64,000 nt of DNA from Acanthochromis polyacanthus (lineage: Eukaryota > Chordata > Actinopteri > Pomacentridae). Of the stretch, positions 33,377 through 45,214 are shown in pieces. The stretch lies in assembly GCF_021347895.1 (NCBI RefSeq), contig NC_067136.1:6537024-6601023 (forward strand). The letters are read 5' to 3'. A program made the position numbers and the translations under genes. The notes beneath the pieces are model-generated. The model worked only from the letters and a program-made list of their open reading frames with translations, made no database searches and was not told the origin of the DNA. How positions within the stretch are numbered: the first letter of the stretch is position 1; each line of letters begins with the position of its first letter.

Positions 33377-33989
33377 TTACACCAGCGCTGTCCTTGTCCA
33401 TTTGGAAGACCCATTTGAGCCCAAGCTTTCATTTGCTGGCCGATGTTGCCTCAATATTTTCACATAATGTTCTATCCTCTTGATGCCATTTATTTTGTGA
33501 AGTCCACCAGTCCCTCCTGCAGCAAAAACACTCCCACAACATGATGCTGCCACCCCCATGCTTCACAGTTGGGATGGTGTACTCAGGCCATCCTCAGCCA
33601 GCATCTTCACAAGGTCGTTTGCTTTTGTTCTGGGGTTGATGAGCACATTTCCCTCCAAAACAATCCTAACCTTAACCAATCTCCATCTTGAGCAGTAGGA
33701 TGGCTTGACATTCCCATGGTGTTGATCCGTGCATGTAATTGTTTGGACAGATAAACGTCAAACCACAGCAATCTGGAAATTGCACCCAAGGATGAACCAC
33801 ACCTGTGGAGGCCCACAAATGTCCTCCTGATGTCTTGGCTGATTTCTTTAGATTTTCTAATGTCGTCACACAAGGAAGCAGTGTGTTTGAGGTGTGCCTG
33901 AAAATACATCTTAATCTATCAAAAGCTTTCAAAGTCAGGACATCATCTTGAAGGCATAGCAATCTTAGTGTATGCAAACTTCTGATTGC
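33377..33989 (-). pseudogene. Tc1-like element fragment with degraded transposase
   Basis: Right tip near 33989 (agtgtatgcaaacttctgatt, a Tc1 end type with TGTATGYAAACTTCTGA). Reading leftward on the minus strand: ENLKKSAKTSGGHLWAS / KSKEISQDIRRTFVGLHRCGSSLGAISR (helix-turn-helix), then [19 protein letters not shown] (a degraded WGCFSAAGTG block) and KWTRTALV, where it stops at the LINE fragment. The catalytic motifs beyond are gone. Confidence 0.75.
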
Positions 33990-34495
33990 AAAATAGAATG
34001 ACTTTATTGATCCCCGAAGGCGAATTCAATTGTTTGGTCTTATCTTTTTCCTTTTGAATTAAACAGTCCGATTGCTGATGGCAAGAAAGATTTCCTGAAT
34101 CTTTCAGTCCTGTAAAACAGGGATAGGAGCCGTCCACCGATGTTTTGTTGTTCACTGAGGCAGATGTGAAGTGGATGATCCATGTTTGTCAGAATGGCCT
34201 CCATCTTTCTAAGTGTCCGTCTCTCCACCTCATCCTCCAATGTGTTCAATCCGATTCCAACTATACAGCCAGCATTTTTAATCAGTTTGTTCAGACGCCT
34301 TGCATCCTTGTTCTTTATACTGCCTCCCCAGCAGACTGCAGCATAAAACACGACACTTGCTACCACAGACTGATAAAACATCTGCAGCATCTTACTGCAT
34401 ATGTCTATTGATCGAAGTCTTCCGAGGCAAAAAAGTCGGCTCTGGCCCTTTTTGTAGATGAAGTCTGCATTTTTAGACCAGTCTAAGGTGGACAT
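33990..34495 (-). pseudogene. LINE ORF2 C-terminus and 3' end (CR1/Rex-like)
   Basis: Minus-strand frame: DWSKNADFIYKKGQSRLFCL, MFYQSVVASVVFYAAVCWGG (the CWGG landmark after RT), DARRLNKLIKNAGCIVG, LLSLFYRTERFRKSFLPSAI and LFN. The 3' end reads cttcggggatcaataaagtc with AATAAA, typical of fish CR1/Rex-type tails. It ends exactly where the Tc1 fragment starts. Only the last ~150 codons remain. Confidence 0.78.
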
Positions 34496-34680
34496 TCAGG
34501 TGGAATTCAAGTTAGTACATGTAATTTGGATGTGTACATACAAATTGGTGGTCATCGACTTCTACGAGCAGAAGCTGACCTGGCACAGTGGAGACGAGGA
34601 GCAGTAAAAAAGAAAAAAAAACATGCGTGTCTAGGTTTAACGCCGAGGAGAGCAGATAATCATGTCTAATTACATGTATA

Positions 34681-34790
34681 CATGTAATTATAACATGAAT
34701 TCAAGTTAGTACATGTAATTTAGTACATGTAATTTGTATGTGTACATACAAATTGCATGTCCTAACTTGAATTCATGTTATAATTACATG
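34681..34790. repeat. Perfect 29-bp inverted repeat, hairpin-forming
   Basis: Arms at 34681-34709 (catgtaattataacatgaat...) and 34762-34790 match perfectly in inverse orientation. The loop contains a second near-palindrome (catgtaatttgtatg / catacaaattgcatg), so the 110 bp can fold almost end to end. A partial copy of the same motifs is at 34510-34555. No coding content; MITE-like. Confidence 0.88.
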
Positions 34791-35636
34791 GATGCATTGC
34801 AAATGGTGTCAACATGTCATGATATCTACAGGTATGGCTCTAAACTAGACCTTGTGACACAAAACGGGCATTACACTTTTTGAAGGTAGTCACCTTTAAC
34901 AACTAACATTTCAAAAAGAACAAAACATACATAATACTACAATTGGAATGACTACTAATACTTGTATCCCAATTTAAAGTACCGAAAAGCAAAAAATGAT
35001 TTTGACATTACCCATGCCATTTTGAGTAAGAATATCTCAGTAACTACAAATATAACCCTGCTGCTTTTTGTACAGTGATAGAAGACAGATGGAACTGTCT
35101 TGTAGAAAAATTTGGGGTCTCTGGTACCTGTCCCACACTGAGATTTTTGCCACCAAAAATAGCCAATTCAAAATCTCGTCCAACATTGGGAGCTAATATT
35201 TTCCAAACTGAGGTACCTAGAAAGCTCCAGTTTGCTAAGTTATCACACAAGTTTGTGTAGAATGGAACCCAGGGGTGTCAGAACACTTCTGTGCAGTATT
35301 TCTAGTACTTTTAAGGTCCCAAACCTCACTCATGAGTAGGTATCTCTTAATCTTTTAGCATTTTTAGCTAGTCCCCATGGCCTGCAGAGTGTAGGAAAAC
35401 ACCCGGGGATGTTTGTGGGGCACTAGCTCCATGCAGAGGCCTTGTTTACCATTCACAGCTCTCTGGTATCTCTAAAGACTGAGAATTTACCACTTAAAGA
35501 TGAAAAAAAAAAAAAAACCTGGCGAGGCTTTTCTTAGCTATTTATAGCCCAAATTCTGAAAATTTCAGACCCCTACAACACAAACTATTTGAGCTACAGG
35601 CCTACAATTTTGCATAGAAAGTACTTTTGCAACCAT
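34791..35636. other. No gene recognised
   Basis: Short frames on both strands lack any domain. Contains an A-run (35503-35516); nothing else supported. Confidence 0.5.
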
Positions 35637-36170
35637 CTAGTGACATACAAATTTAGGACTAATTTGAAGATGGTCACCATCTGGTGAAACCACACGGAAT
35701 GACCCCTTTGCAGGTATGACTGTGTCTCTACAGAAGCTGATGTATTCACTAAAACAATTAACCTGTCTGTCAGTGTTCATACTGTCCTCATCTGTTTCCA
35801 GAAGCACATTCCAGTCTGTTGATTCAAAGCAGTCCCTTAGAGCTTCACTAGCTTGAGGAGTCCATCTTCTGATTTGGACTTTAGTTACAGGCTGTCTCAG
35901 CACACAAGGTTTGGAACAGGTCTGCAGATAAACCAAGTTATGATCTGACCTGCCCAGTGGTGGTAAGGCAGTAGCTCTGTAAGCTTCTTTGACATTGGCA
36001 TACAGCAGGTCTAGGGTTTTATTCTCTCTGGTAGGGCAGTTAAACTGTGTAAATCCAGTCAGATGAGAGGAGAGGCTGATATGATTGAAATCTGATATTA
36101 TTACAAGCGCCTCAGGATGTTGAGTCTGTATCCTAGCAACAGTATCATGCAAAACATCACATGGAACCAA
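35637..36170 (-). pseudogene. LINE endonuclease and linker fragment (second copy of the type)
   Basis: Minus-strand frame of 177 codons: ALVIISDFNHISLSSHL (GDFNH motif degraded to SDFNH), FTQFNCPTRENKTLDLLYANVKEAY, LPPLGRSDHNLVYL (the SDHN catalytic His motif intact), then the linker FESTDWNVLLETDEDS and CRDTVIPAKGSFRV. This is the 3' half of an APE endonuclease and the start of the region before RT, from the same LINE group as 33022-33376 and 62836-63365. No RT follows. Confidence 0.8.
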
Positions 36171-38602
36171 GTCAGTTACCTTGGGTGGAATGTATACAAG
36201 TATTGTTATGATGTGACTGAACTCCTTTGGAACATAGTATGGTCGAAGTCCATAGTCAAGTCCAAGATTGTGAAGAAAGTAATTTAAAGATAATTTTGGT
36301 CATCTTAACTGACATAAAGCAGGAGAAGCATTGCCAGATTTAATGTCAGATCGTGTCAATTAAAAAAAGGGTTATGTGTCGTTTTATACAGTGTAAGTAA
36401 ACTTCTGGGTTCAACTGTCTGAATTTCTTGAGAAAGAAAAGGCTGGTAAACTCACAATGCTCAAAAGTATTATTCTCTACCAAAGAAAATGCTGCTCTTT
36501 ACCTTCCTGGACAACTTGCTTGAAAAACAAGACTTTTCTTCCATTACTCATCTTCATCACCATGTAAGACATTTTCAGAAAGTATGATCAGCAGCTAGTT
36601 CAGCCTCAAACAAAGAACAAGCAGCTTCCTAGCAGTCCACCATTATATCCTCAGTACAGCTGCTTCTGCAGAGCTACATCTCTCCAGCCAACATCACCTG
36701 GCTTTGGTCGGCCCATCTAACCAACTGGAGCAACTTTAGACATTTTAAAGAACAAATGAATGATAATAATGTTACAGTGGTATGTTTCTCACTTTTTGTG
36801 AAGAATCCATGTTTCCTCCGTTGTTGAGCTCAGACTAAATGGCTGCCAACATTCCTCTGCTCCTCCGTCAGACTCTCCTCCTCCTGCCAATCACCTGTCA
36901 CATCAAACACATCTTCATTAGGATACCACTCTATACACAAGTGTCAGAGTGTCCCATATGTTCATCAGCCAACACAGAGGACACATTTCAACTCAATACT
37001 TCACTTTTAGCTCTTTTCAGTTTCACCTAAAACTGATACAAATGAACTTAAACTGTTAAAAATAAGGAGCATAGACAGAAAACAGACATGGAAAAAGAGA
37101 ATAAAGAGAACATAAAGATGCTACTGCAGGTGATTCAAGACAGGACTGCTGGTAGAAAACTGTTCATGCTGTAAGTTAGTGAATGTATTTTACTGCTCAG
37201 TGTTCTGTTTAAAGGCAGCTCTCACTCTCTGTTCTTTGCACTCTCCCATAGTGTCAAGTGTCCTCCCACTTTCAATGACAGGTGATTCTCAGTGATGATT
37301 TTTCTCACAGTTTGTGCAGTTTCCCCACTTGAAAAAGGATGTTTCATCTACCCAGGGTTTGAGCAGGACTCCACTCATCAATCAGACAGTTGCTTTCTTT
37401 CTTTTCCCTCTTTTATTTTGCAGTGGTCACAAATTCATGAGATACAGAGGTGGAAACTTCCATAAGTCCATACGTTTAGTTGATAGATTAAGGTGAAAAA
37501 CCTTTAAACAGAACACAAAAGGACAATGTTTACATTACTGCATTCAGCAAATAGTAACAACCATTCCTCATGGACATTTTCACCACATTGGCAAATGCTA
37601 CTCCACTCAATTTATGTTTGTCAAACTCAACACCACATAAACTGAAGCAACAAATCATGGCATGAGCAATATTCAACCCAATACTATACCACACATGAAT
37701 TTATCTGCATTCTAAAGAGTTGATTTTAAATCACAGTTTAACAAATTACTCTGAGCATTTTTATCAAATTTTTTAACCATTTTATACTTTTTACTTCATG
37801 GTTTTAAAATTATTTAAAGTGCATAAAGTGCTTTTAAAATGCAATCCTTTCCAGATCCAATAAATAAATAAAGGGCATTGTAAAAACCCACCATTACAAA
37901 CAGGATGAATTCACTGGTCTTAGCTGGAACCCTCTAATTAGCACCAATTAGCCTGCAATCTTATTTTCAACTGAACAATTACAAAACACACGGAAATTAT
38001 TGGTAAACAGACAAAGTTTACTCCGTGGCTAATGCTAATGCTAACACATACTGCAGTGGCACACATCGGCAGCTTAAACAGTCTTTTAGAGTCTCCAGAA
38101 TTCTGCTCTTACCGACTGCAACCCGGATTTTGGAGATGAACGCAATCCTGCACAGTTTGCCGCAGATCTTGATGCTTTCCCAACAGAAACTCACGGACAC
38201 TTTGTTTGAACTTCGCTGCGTGTGTCCCCTTTTTTGCCGCCGGTGGCAAACCTGCAGCCGCAGATTGTTTCCGCCCCAGCTGAGTGGAGGACCTGTGCGT
38301 AAATGCTTCTCCTTTGAGTTCTCAGCTCCTTCCAGTTTGACTTTACACATAGACTGCTTTGCACTCTGTGTCACCTGTACCTTTAGAGCTCTGAATAAAA
38401 GAACAAAAGATTTATTGCAAAGAACAAAAAGGTTTTGCCTCCACAGCAGCTTGTTATGAAAATGATTGTATTTGATGATTGAATGTTCTTATTCATTGTA
38501 GTACTTTGTGATGTGTGCTAAAAGAGGAACAAGGACACGAACTATCATCAATATTATTTCATCTTACATGTCTTATTTAAAAAAAATATGACATTATATA
38601 AA
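36171..38602. other. 2.4 kb without a recognised feature
   Basis: Mixed A/T-rich sequence with short frames only (60-144 codons) and no domain or splice pattern I can support. 38025-38459 is the longest frame, with no recognisable content. Possibly old, decayed repeat. Confidence 0.5.
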
Positions 38603-38604
38603 TA

Positions 38605-38968
38605 TGCACTACTGTTCAAAAGTTTGAGGTCACTTAGAAATGTCCTTTTTCTTGAAATCAGTTCTTTTCAATGGAGATAGCTTTAAATAAATGATAAATC
38701 AAGTCTAGACTTTGTTAATGTGGTAAATGACTATTGTAGCTGGAAACGGCTGATTTTTAATGGAATATCTCCATAGGGGTACAGAGGAACATTTCCAGCA
38801 ACCATCACTCCTGTGTTCTAATGCTACATTGTGTTAGCTAATGCTGTTGAAAGGCTCATTGATGATTAGAAAACACTTGTGCAGTTTTGTTAGCACATGA
38901 ATGAAAGTGGGAGCTTTCATGGAGAACATGGAATTGTCTGGATGACCCCAAACTTTTGAACAGTAGTG
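38605..38968. mobile_element. Tc1-related MITE, about 364 bp
   Basis: TA-flanked (38603-38604; 38969-38970). The tips CACTACTGTTCAAAAGTTTG and, inverted, CACTACTGTTCAAAAGTTTG match perfectly, followed by RGGTCAY. Two extra bases (TG) follow the left TA. No coding. This tip type is widespread in fish genomes. Confidence 0.87.
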
Positions 38969-39013
38969 TACAGAAGGATATGGAAATCATAACGCAGTGT
39001 TTGAGCGGTCGTA

Positions 39014-39190
39014 GGTGAGCTGGTGTGCTAAGGATGAAGAGTGGAAAGGCACTTGGTCCTGATGATATACCTGTGGAGGTATGGAAGTGTCTCGGAGAGG
39101 GAGCAGTAGAGTTTGTGACTGGGTTGTTCAACAGGATCTTAGATAGTGAGAAGATGCCCGAGGAATGGAGGAGAAGTGTGCTGTGTTCCT
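39014..39190 (+). pseudogene. RTE-type LINE reverse transcriptase fragment
   Basis: Fifty-odd codons: RMKSGKALGPDDIPVEVWK, CLGEGAVEFVTGLFNRIL and MPEEWRRSVL. This is the RT fingers region of RTE/Rex3-like elements (the KAxGPDxIPxEVWK signature). It ends abruptly at 39190; no other RTE sequence is adjacent. Confidence 0.78.
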
Positions 39191-39210
39191 CTGACGCTCA
39201 CTTGAACTAA

Positions 39211-39949
39211 AAGCATTTGAGCTGCACACTACTAAAATATGTATATTTTTGTTTGAGTATATAGTTCTTCTTTATAGTCCGAAATTTGATTAAATGGAAT
39301 TAAAAATGTCAACAAAAAGATCAGATCTTAATCATTTATTGTCTCCATAATGTAAAGTCACTTCTGTTCACCTTTTTGGTTCTGAATCAGAGAAAGCAGC
39401 ATTTTCTCATCAATTCTGTCTCGTGCTTTAATCATTAATGTTTCAGGTCATCCTTGTTATTGAACTGTTTTCCATCATGATGAACTTTTCTTGCCATAAA
39501 TCTCCATAACTTTCTGATGGGATTAAGGTGTGAGGACTTGGCAGTCAGTTCATCACATCTAGATCACTCTTTCCAAAGTATTCTGTGCTCTTCTGTGGTT
39601 TGTGGTAAATTCATCCTGAAATCCTTCCATTTCTGTCCTCAATATTCTACCAAATATCAAAGATTCCTTTGGAAGCAGATCTTCAAGGATTTTAGATTTG
39701 ATTTCCAACAATCAGAATGTTAGAAGTTTCCCTGTTGATCATATTTTACTGATAGTTTCTCCCAAATGTTTCAGCTCATTTTTACTGGAATATTCTGAAG
39801 TAAAGTTTGTGTTTTATGGTGAATGGATCAGATCTCACATTTAGTTTCAATCAAACCCTGAGGCTTCTGGAAAATACACACAGCTTTAAAATAATGTTGG
39901 ATCATCTGCTGACTGTGTCGTTATTAAATGCTTTTAGAGTTCATTATTT
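39211..39949. other. No feature recognised
   Basis: A/T-rich; a resemblance of short pieces (ttcatcacatctagatcac) to Tc1-type antisense text is too weak to call. Confidence 0.4.
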
Positions 39950-39953
39950 TTAA

Positions 39954-40444
39954 CCCTCGTGTTGTTTTAAAGTTGGAAAATGTGGAAAATAATAAATATT
40001 TTCACCGTGAAACTTCTGATGTCCACATTTTAACATTTTTAGGATATTTTTAACATTTTTTGGTGGAAAAAGAAGATAAGTTTCTCAAGAACATTCACAT
40101 AAAAATCTACCAAAATCCAGTAAATTGTCTGGATTTTGGTTGATTTTTATGTGAATGTTCTTAAAGAAAATATCAGAAGTTTTACTGATAAATATGGAAT
40201 CACTTTAGATATTTTAGGATTTTTTTTGAAGATTTTTATTCATTTTTTGAAAATATTTACAAGAATTTTCCTGCCAAATTAGGGGGATTTTGTTTTGTTT
40301 TTTTAAATAAAACTTTTAAGGAATTATTGGAATTTTCTTCCTGAAGGTTTTTGCACATTTTCATAAATTTGGTGAATTTTTTTGGCTGAATTTCTGGATT
40401 TTTTTTCCTGTTTTTTGGTGCCGTAAATGAAGCCAACAGGAGGG
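39954..40444. mobile_element. TTAA-flanked MITE (piggyBac/Kolobok-like), copy 1
   Basis: Left TTAA at 39950-39953 followed by CCCTCGTGTTGTT; the right end is AACAGGAGGG followed by TTGA (mutated TTAA). The interior is A/T-rich and self-complementary (cattcacataaaaatctacc... / ...ttttatgtgaatgttctt). An inverted-orientation relative lies at 52712-53206. No coding. Confidence 0.75.
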
Positions 40445-40448
40445 TTGA

Positions 40449-40815
40449 TATCCAGAGCTAATAATAAACAGCAGAGGACTGATGGGTCTCCTTGGTGTTT
40501 GCTCCTGTTAACATCTCATCTTCTAGTAGTTCCACATTGAAGGAATTCTGCTGGACAACACTGAGAGCATATGAATGAATTTTCAATCCAAAATAATGCA
40601 GTGAATGTCAAATAAAGTGGCGTTGAAGCTTGTCAGAAGCTTTCAATGAATGTAGAAAGAGTGTAAAAGCAGCATCCTCTACCAAATGAGCACAATCCAT
40701 CAATCATCATCAAAGTGTCCAAATTCCAGAGAAGACATGAACTGCAGATTGTAAATGAGTCAAAGTATCAATTTAAAATCATTTCTAGACCATGAGCACA
40801 AAGTCAACCACGAGA
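40449..40815. other. No feature recognised
   Basis: Spacer between the MITE and the T-rich block; no supported feature. Confidence 0.4.
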
Positions 40816-41286
40816 TTGTTCTTTTGTGTCTCATTTTTGTGATATTTTGTCTGGTTTTGTTTTTTTTGGTTTTTGTCTGACTTGTCGTTCATCTCATGTT
40901 TTGTTTCTCGTTTTTGTCGTGTTGTTTCCTTTTTGTCTCTGTTGTGTTTTTTCTCTGATTTCTGTCATTTTGTGTTTTGCTTTATTCGTTGTTTTGTGTG
41001 CCGTTTTGTGTATTTTTGTCTAGTTTTTGTCCATTATCCATTTTTTTGCTGCTTTGTAACTTGTTTGTCTAATTTTTTTTGCCTCTTTTTTGTTTTGTGT
41101 CGTTTGTCTCTATCTTTAACGTTCTGTGTCTGATTTTCACAATATTTTGTCTGGTTTTTGCCTTATTTTTTTTCTTTTTTAATCTGACTTTTGTGGTTCT
41201 GATCCTGTAGTAAAAAGCGGTCCGGCCCACTTGAGATCAAACTGGGCTAAATGTGGAACCTGAACTACAATGAGTGTGACTCCCTG
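40816..41286 (+). mobile_element. T-rich degenerate repeat ending in a hAT-like tip
   Basis: 40816-41180 is a decayed array of 'ttttgtctgattttgtg'-like units. It runs into gtccggcccacttgagatca...gtgactccctg (41220-41286), which resembles the terminal part of fish hAT-type elements beginning CAGGG(A/G)GT in reverse. No left tip was found. Long frames on the + strand (40826-41133) are low-complexity artefacts. Confidence 0.45.
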
Positions 41287-41289
41287 ATT

Positions 41290-42037
41290 GAAAGCTTCTT
41301 TGAATGCTTCAAACAGTCATTCTCTAATATCAGCCCAGAAAAACGGATCAAAGTTGGTTGTAAGTCCATCTGGAGCCGCTGATTTCCCCAAAAACATTTT
41401 CATTCCAGCTCTATCAATCTCTCCAAACACGTGCTTTTAAAGTCAGTCTGAGGAAGAAATGCTTTGACTTGTTAAGAAACAAAAGAAGAGGGGACTGATT
41501 TTGCTCTTCAAGGTAAAATGGGAAAAGTAAGAAGGTACTTCAGTGGTGCAAGAAGAGACTCAATTGTTCTAACCTGGCTAAGACTCAGACACTGCAGTCT
41601 GAAAAGTGGACTGGCTTTGATTGGGAAGCACAGAGATAGGAACTGTGAGTGAGGCGAACTAGAAACTGTGAGAAATGTTCTTCTTAAGTGTAAGCTCTAC
41701 TCATGCCAACAGAAGAAACATTAGAGACTAGGAGCAGCTGGACGAACTGTTTGTAATCTTTGTTTTCTACTTAACATGGAGGAGTGGACAAATATGAAGA
41801 AACTTCTGAACTTTCCCATGACCACAGGACTGCATAAGACAATATCGAGGATTCTCTAAGGACTATGAGTAACATCCAGTAGGTGGCAGCAATACGCCAG
41901 TGATGCGTCTGGTCTGCCTAATTCAATGAGGAAGAAAAAGTAACTCAGTGTTTCTGCCGGAACTTCACAGTGTGACACCCGGCGGATGTAAACAAAGAAG
42001 CATGAGTTGAGTTTGCTTCACTGCTGTGTGGACTGAG
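41290..42037. other. 5' flank of the zinc-finger gene
   Basis: No repeat family recognised. Close to the gene there are two very short upstream open frames (ATG TAA near 41985 and ATG AGT TGA near 42002). Confidence 0.5.
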
Positions 42038-42060
42038 CTATAAAACGGCTGTATTATAGT
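42036..42060 (+). promoter_or_regulatory. TATA-like element before the zinc-finger gene start
   Basis: gctataaaacgg sits about 20 bp upstream of the first ATG (42061). That is close for a TATA box if 42061 is the start codon; it would fit better with the downstream in-frame ATG at 42094. Function inferred. Confidence 0.3.
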
Positions 42061-44711
42061 ATGAATGAGAAATATCAGAGCGATAAAGTAACGATGTGTT
42101 CAGTTGAGTATCTGAGAGAGTTGATCAGCGACAGACTAGCTGCTGCTGCTGGAGAAATATTCTCAGAGTTTGAAAAAACCATCGTCCAGTACCAGGAGGA
42201 GATCGATCGTCAGCGCAGACTGCTGGATGTCATCTGGAAACCACACATCCCCTTACAGCCCATAGGTGTGTCTGTGTTTTGATGGTGAAGAATTCCACTT
42301 CTAGCATGTAGAACATCATGAAGTGTTCAGATGAACTGAGACACACTGTGAGGAAGAGAGAATGGGCTCATAATATGGAGTCTGTTAGTTGATGCTGTGT
42401 GGAGTTTTAAAAATGTGATCGTTGTGTTGATTGACCCTGGAAGCAAGAACCAAAGTTTCCTGTTCAGAGGTACTGGAAGTGTTTATCTGAACTACTCCAC
42501 AATGACAGCAACTGCATTGTGTTATCAAACAGTTTAATAATAAAACTCTGACAGAGGACTCAGTCATTCCATCATTTCAGTCCAGAGACATAATTCCATG
42601 TATAGAGATCATTCATGATCTAAAGAAAGCACACGTACAGAGTTAGAGAGTATAGAAGTAATGTGTTCAACTGCATTCCACTATTAACATGTTGGGTTTC
42701 ACTGATGAGTCAAATCAACAGTACAGTAACCAGCAGTAAAATAAGAATAACATTAAAATCCAAATGTCCTGACAGGTTTGAAGGCTGAAGAGGACAGCAG
42801 CTTTATTCAGACAGATTTTAATGGATCCCCATCAAACCTGTCTGTGTGGTGTGTAGAAAAGTACCCAGTGGTGTTTACCATTAGAACTTTGTGATCCTGT
42901 ATCCACTGTGGAACAACGTGTTCATAGAAATGTTCAGTCATTTGGAGATGCTTGTATCATTCCTGCTGCTGTTTCATGGCTCCCAGACTTCTATTATAAA
43001 CCATCATATTCTTTTTGCATCAAACATTTGACTCTTGAGCTGATTCTGTTGAAGACAGCCAGTCCTGGACAAAGTGACAGATGTGTGTTCTCTCATCATC
43101 ACAGTAGTAACCGTTATCTTTTGTCTCTTTGTCCCTCCAGAGCTCCCACAGTCTTATGTCTGTGAGAATGAGAAGACTGTTGTTGACCATCAGCCCCATG
43201 ACCAGGAGAGAAACTCCATGGTGGACCATGAGGACCCAGAGCCTCCACGGATTACAGATCAGCAGGAGGAATTCTGCACCAGTCAGGACCAATCAAACCC
43301 AGAGATTTCTCAAATTAAAATGGAACAGGAAGAATTGTGCACCAGTCTGGACCAATCAAACCCAGGGTTACCACAAATTAAAGTGGAACAGGATGAACTC
43401 TGCTCCAGTCAGGAGGAAGAGTTAATTGGATTGAAACAGGAGACTGATACCTTTGAGGTGACTCCTGCTGATGAGGAAAGTGACCACAGTGAACCAAAAC
43501 CAAACAGTGATCAGCTCCTGTTTCACATCTCTTGTGTAGCTGAGAGCCCAGATCAGGAAGGATGCAAGGATGTAGACTCAGGATCAACTAGATGTATCGA
43601 GCAGAAACCAAGACATCAGAGTAACAACAGTCACAGTAATGATGTAGACAATGCTCCAACATCAGCGAGACAGTGTGATAATGACAAGGCAACAAAATCT
43701 GCAACTTGCAAAGTCTGTGGAAAAGCTTTTAGTTGTAAATCAGATTTAATCAAACATCACAAAACCCACACAGGTGAGAAGCCATATTCTTGTGAAACCT
43801 GTGGAAAAAGCTTCAGTCAACGGGTCCATTTGACTGTTCACATGAGATGTCACACAGGTGAGAAGCCGTATGTTTGTGGAACCTGTGAAAAAAGCTTTAG
43901 TCAACGGACCTCTTTGACTGACCACATGAGACTTCACACAGGTGAGAAGCCATATTCTTGTGGAACCTGTGGAAAAAGCTTCAGTAAACGGGTCCATTTG
44001 ACTGTTCACATGAGATGTCACACAGGTGAGAAGCCGTATGTTTGTGGAACCTGTGAAAAAAGCTTTAGTCAACAGACCTCTTTGACTGACCACATGAGAT
44101 GTCACACAGGTGAGAAGCCATATTCTTGTGGAACCTGTGAAAAAAGCTTTAGTCAACGGACCTCTTTGACTGACCACATGAGATGTCACACAGGTGAGAA
44201 GCCATATTCTTGTGGAACCTGTGAAAAAAGCTTTAGTCAACGGACCTCTTTGACTGACCACATGAGATGTCACACAGGTGAGAAGCCATATTCTTGTGGA
44301 ACCTGTGAAAAAAGCTTTAGTCAACGGACCTCTTTGACTGACCACATGAGACTTCACACAGGTGAGAAGCCATATTCTTGTGGAACCTGTGAAAAAAGCT
44401 TTAGTCAACGGACCTCTTTGACTGAACACATGAGACGTCACACAGGTGAGAAACCATATGTTTGTCACATTTGTGGAAAAAGATTTTCTGGTTCATCAGC
44501 ACATAATAGGCACATGGCAGTTCACAAAATGGGAAAACCATATTCTTGTGGAACCTGTGGTAAAAGCTTTAGTCGACAGGACCATTTGACTGTCCACTTA
44601 AGACGTCACACAGGTGAGAAGCCATATTCTTGTGGAACCTGTGGAAAAAGCTTTAAATATAGTTATCAATTAAAAGCCCACATGAGAATCCACACAGCTG
44701 AGAAGTCCTGA
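42061..44711 (+). CDS. C2H2 zinc-finger protein, 12 fingers, two exons
   Basis: Probable nuclear DNA-binding regulator. Exon 1 is 42061-42265 (donor catag|gtgtgt), exon 2 is 43141-44711 (acceptor ccctccag); the join is in phase (LQPI|ELPQ) and gives 591 codons. Residues 1-70 form a charged helix (SVEYLRELISDRLAAAAGEI, EEIDRQRRLLDVIWKP) typical of fish zinc-finger proteins without KRAB. An acidic linker follows with three QxxLCTSxxQSNP-like repeats and possible SUMO sites (IKME, IKVE). Fingers start at CKVCGKAF (~43709) and run to the end, joined by HTGEKPY linkers; the tenth is preceded by an intact linker but followed by HKMGKPY. Fingers 3 and 5-9 share almost the same recognition helix (QRTSLTD). 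Start: ATG 42061 taken, 42094 (MCSVEYL) equally possible. No break seen. Confidence 0.92.
43960..44420 (+). repeat. 84-bp coding tandem repeats in the zinc-finger exon
   Basis: Units of gtggaacctgtgaaaaaagc...ctttgactgaccacatgaga, exactly one finger plus linker, repeat with few or no differences from about 44050 to 44420, and with alternate helices from 43780. Near identity at silent sites implies recent unequal exchange. Confidence 0.9.
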
Positions 44712-45203
44712 TCCTGAAACATCTGTGGAAAACATAATGTCAGAACTAAGGTTGAAACAACATGTAAGAGTTGGTACAGGTTAAAAGTAGATGTTTTAGA
44801 TTTAAAGCAGCTTTAGTCTGTGGTTCAACAACAACTGTGAGGAAGTATGTAAGCAATCCTTGATGATTAGACCAGATGGAGTCTGGACTGTGGTGGTGGT
44901 GGAGCAGGCAGAAGAACCAAACTGAATGTCTGGATGGATATGGTATTGGTACAGACTGCTACATTTCTGCTATCATGACATCCTTCATCAGCAGAGCAGT
45001 GATTGGAGATAATGTGAAGCTGTTTGGAACATTTTCACATCCTGCTGAGAGAACATGGCTGTTCAGGTGTGAACATACTGCTGGAATCCACTCAGCTTGA
45101 GCTCTGCTGTCTTTCAAGTAAAAGGAGGCAACGAGATACAGAGACATTGTGACAGTAGGACACAACAGAGTGTGTCACTGCAGCAGAGGAGATCTGGACG
45201 TGA

Positions 45204-45209
45204 AATAAA
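45204..45209 (+). terminator. Polyadenylation signal of the zinc-finger gene
   Basis: AATAAA about 490 bp after the stop codon, with a second AATAAA at about 45215. First plausible signal downstream of the last exon; transcript end inferred. Confidence 0.5.
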
Positions 45210-45214
45210 GTTGT

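Noticed and set aside
43746..44468. 240-codon frame antisense to the zinc-finger array
   Set aside because: It mirrors the 84-bp finger repeats; the repeated RIWLLTCVTSHVVSQRG pattern is just the complement of the fingers.
43780..44700. Regular direct repeats resembling a CRISPR array
   Set aside because: 84-bp units are codon-phased zinc fingers in a vertebrate-type gene; no spacers.
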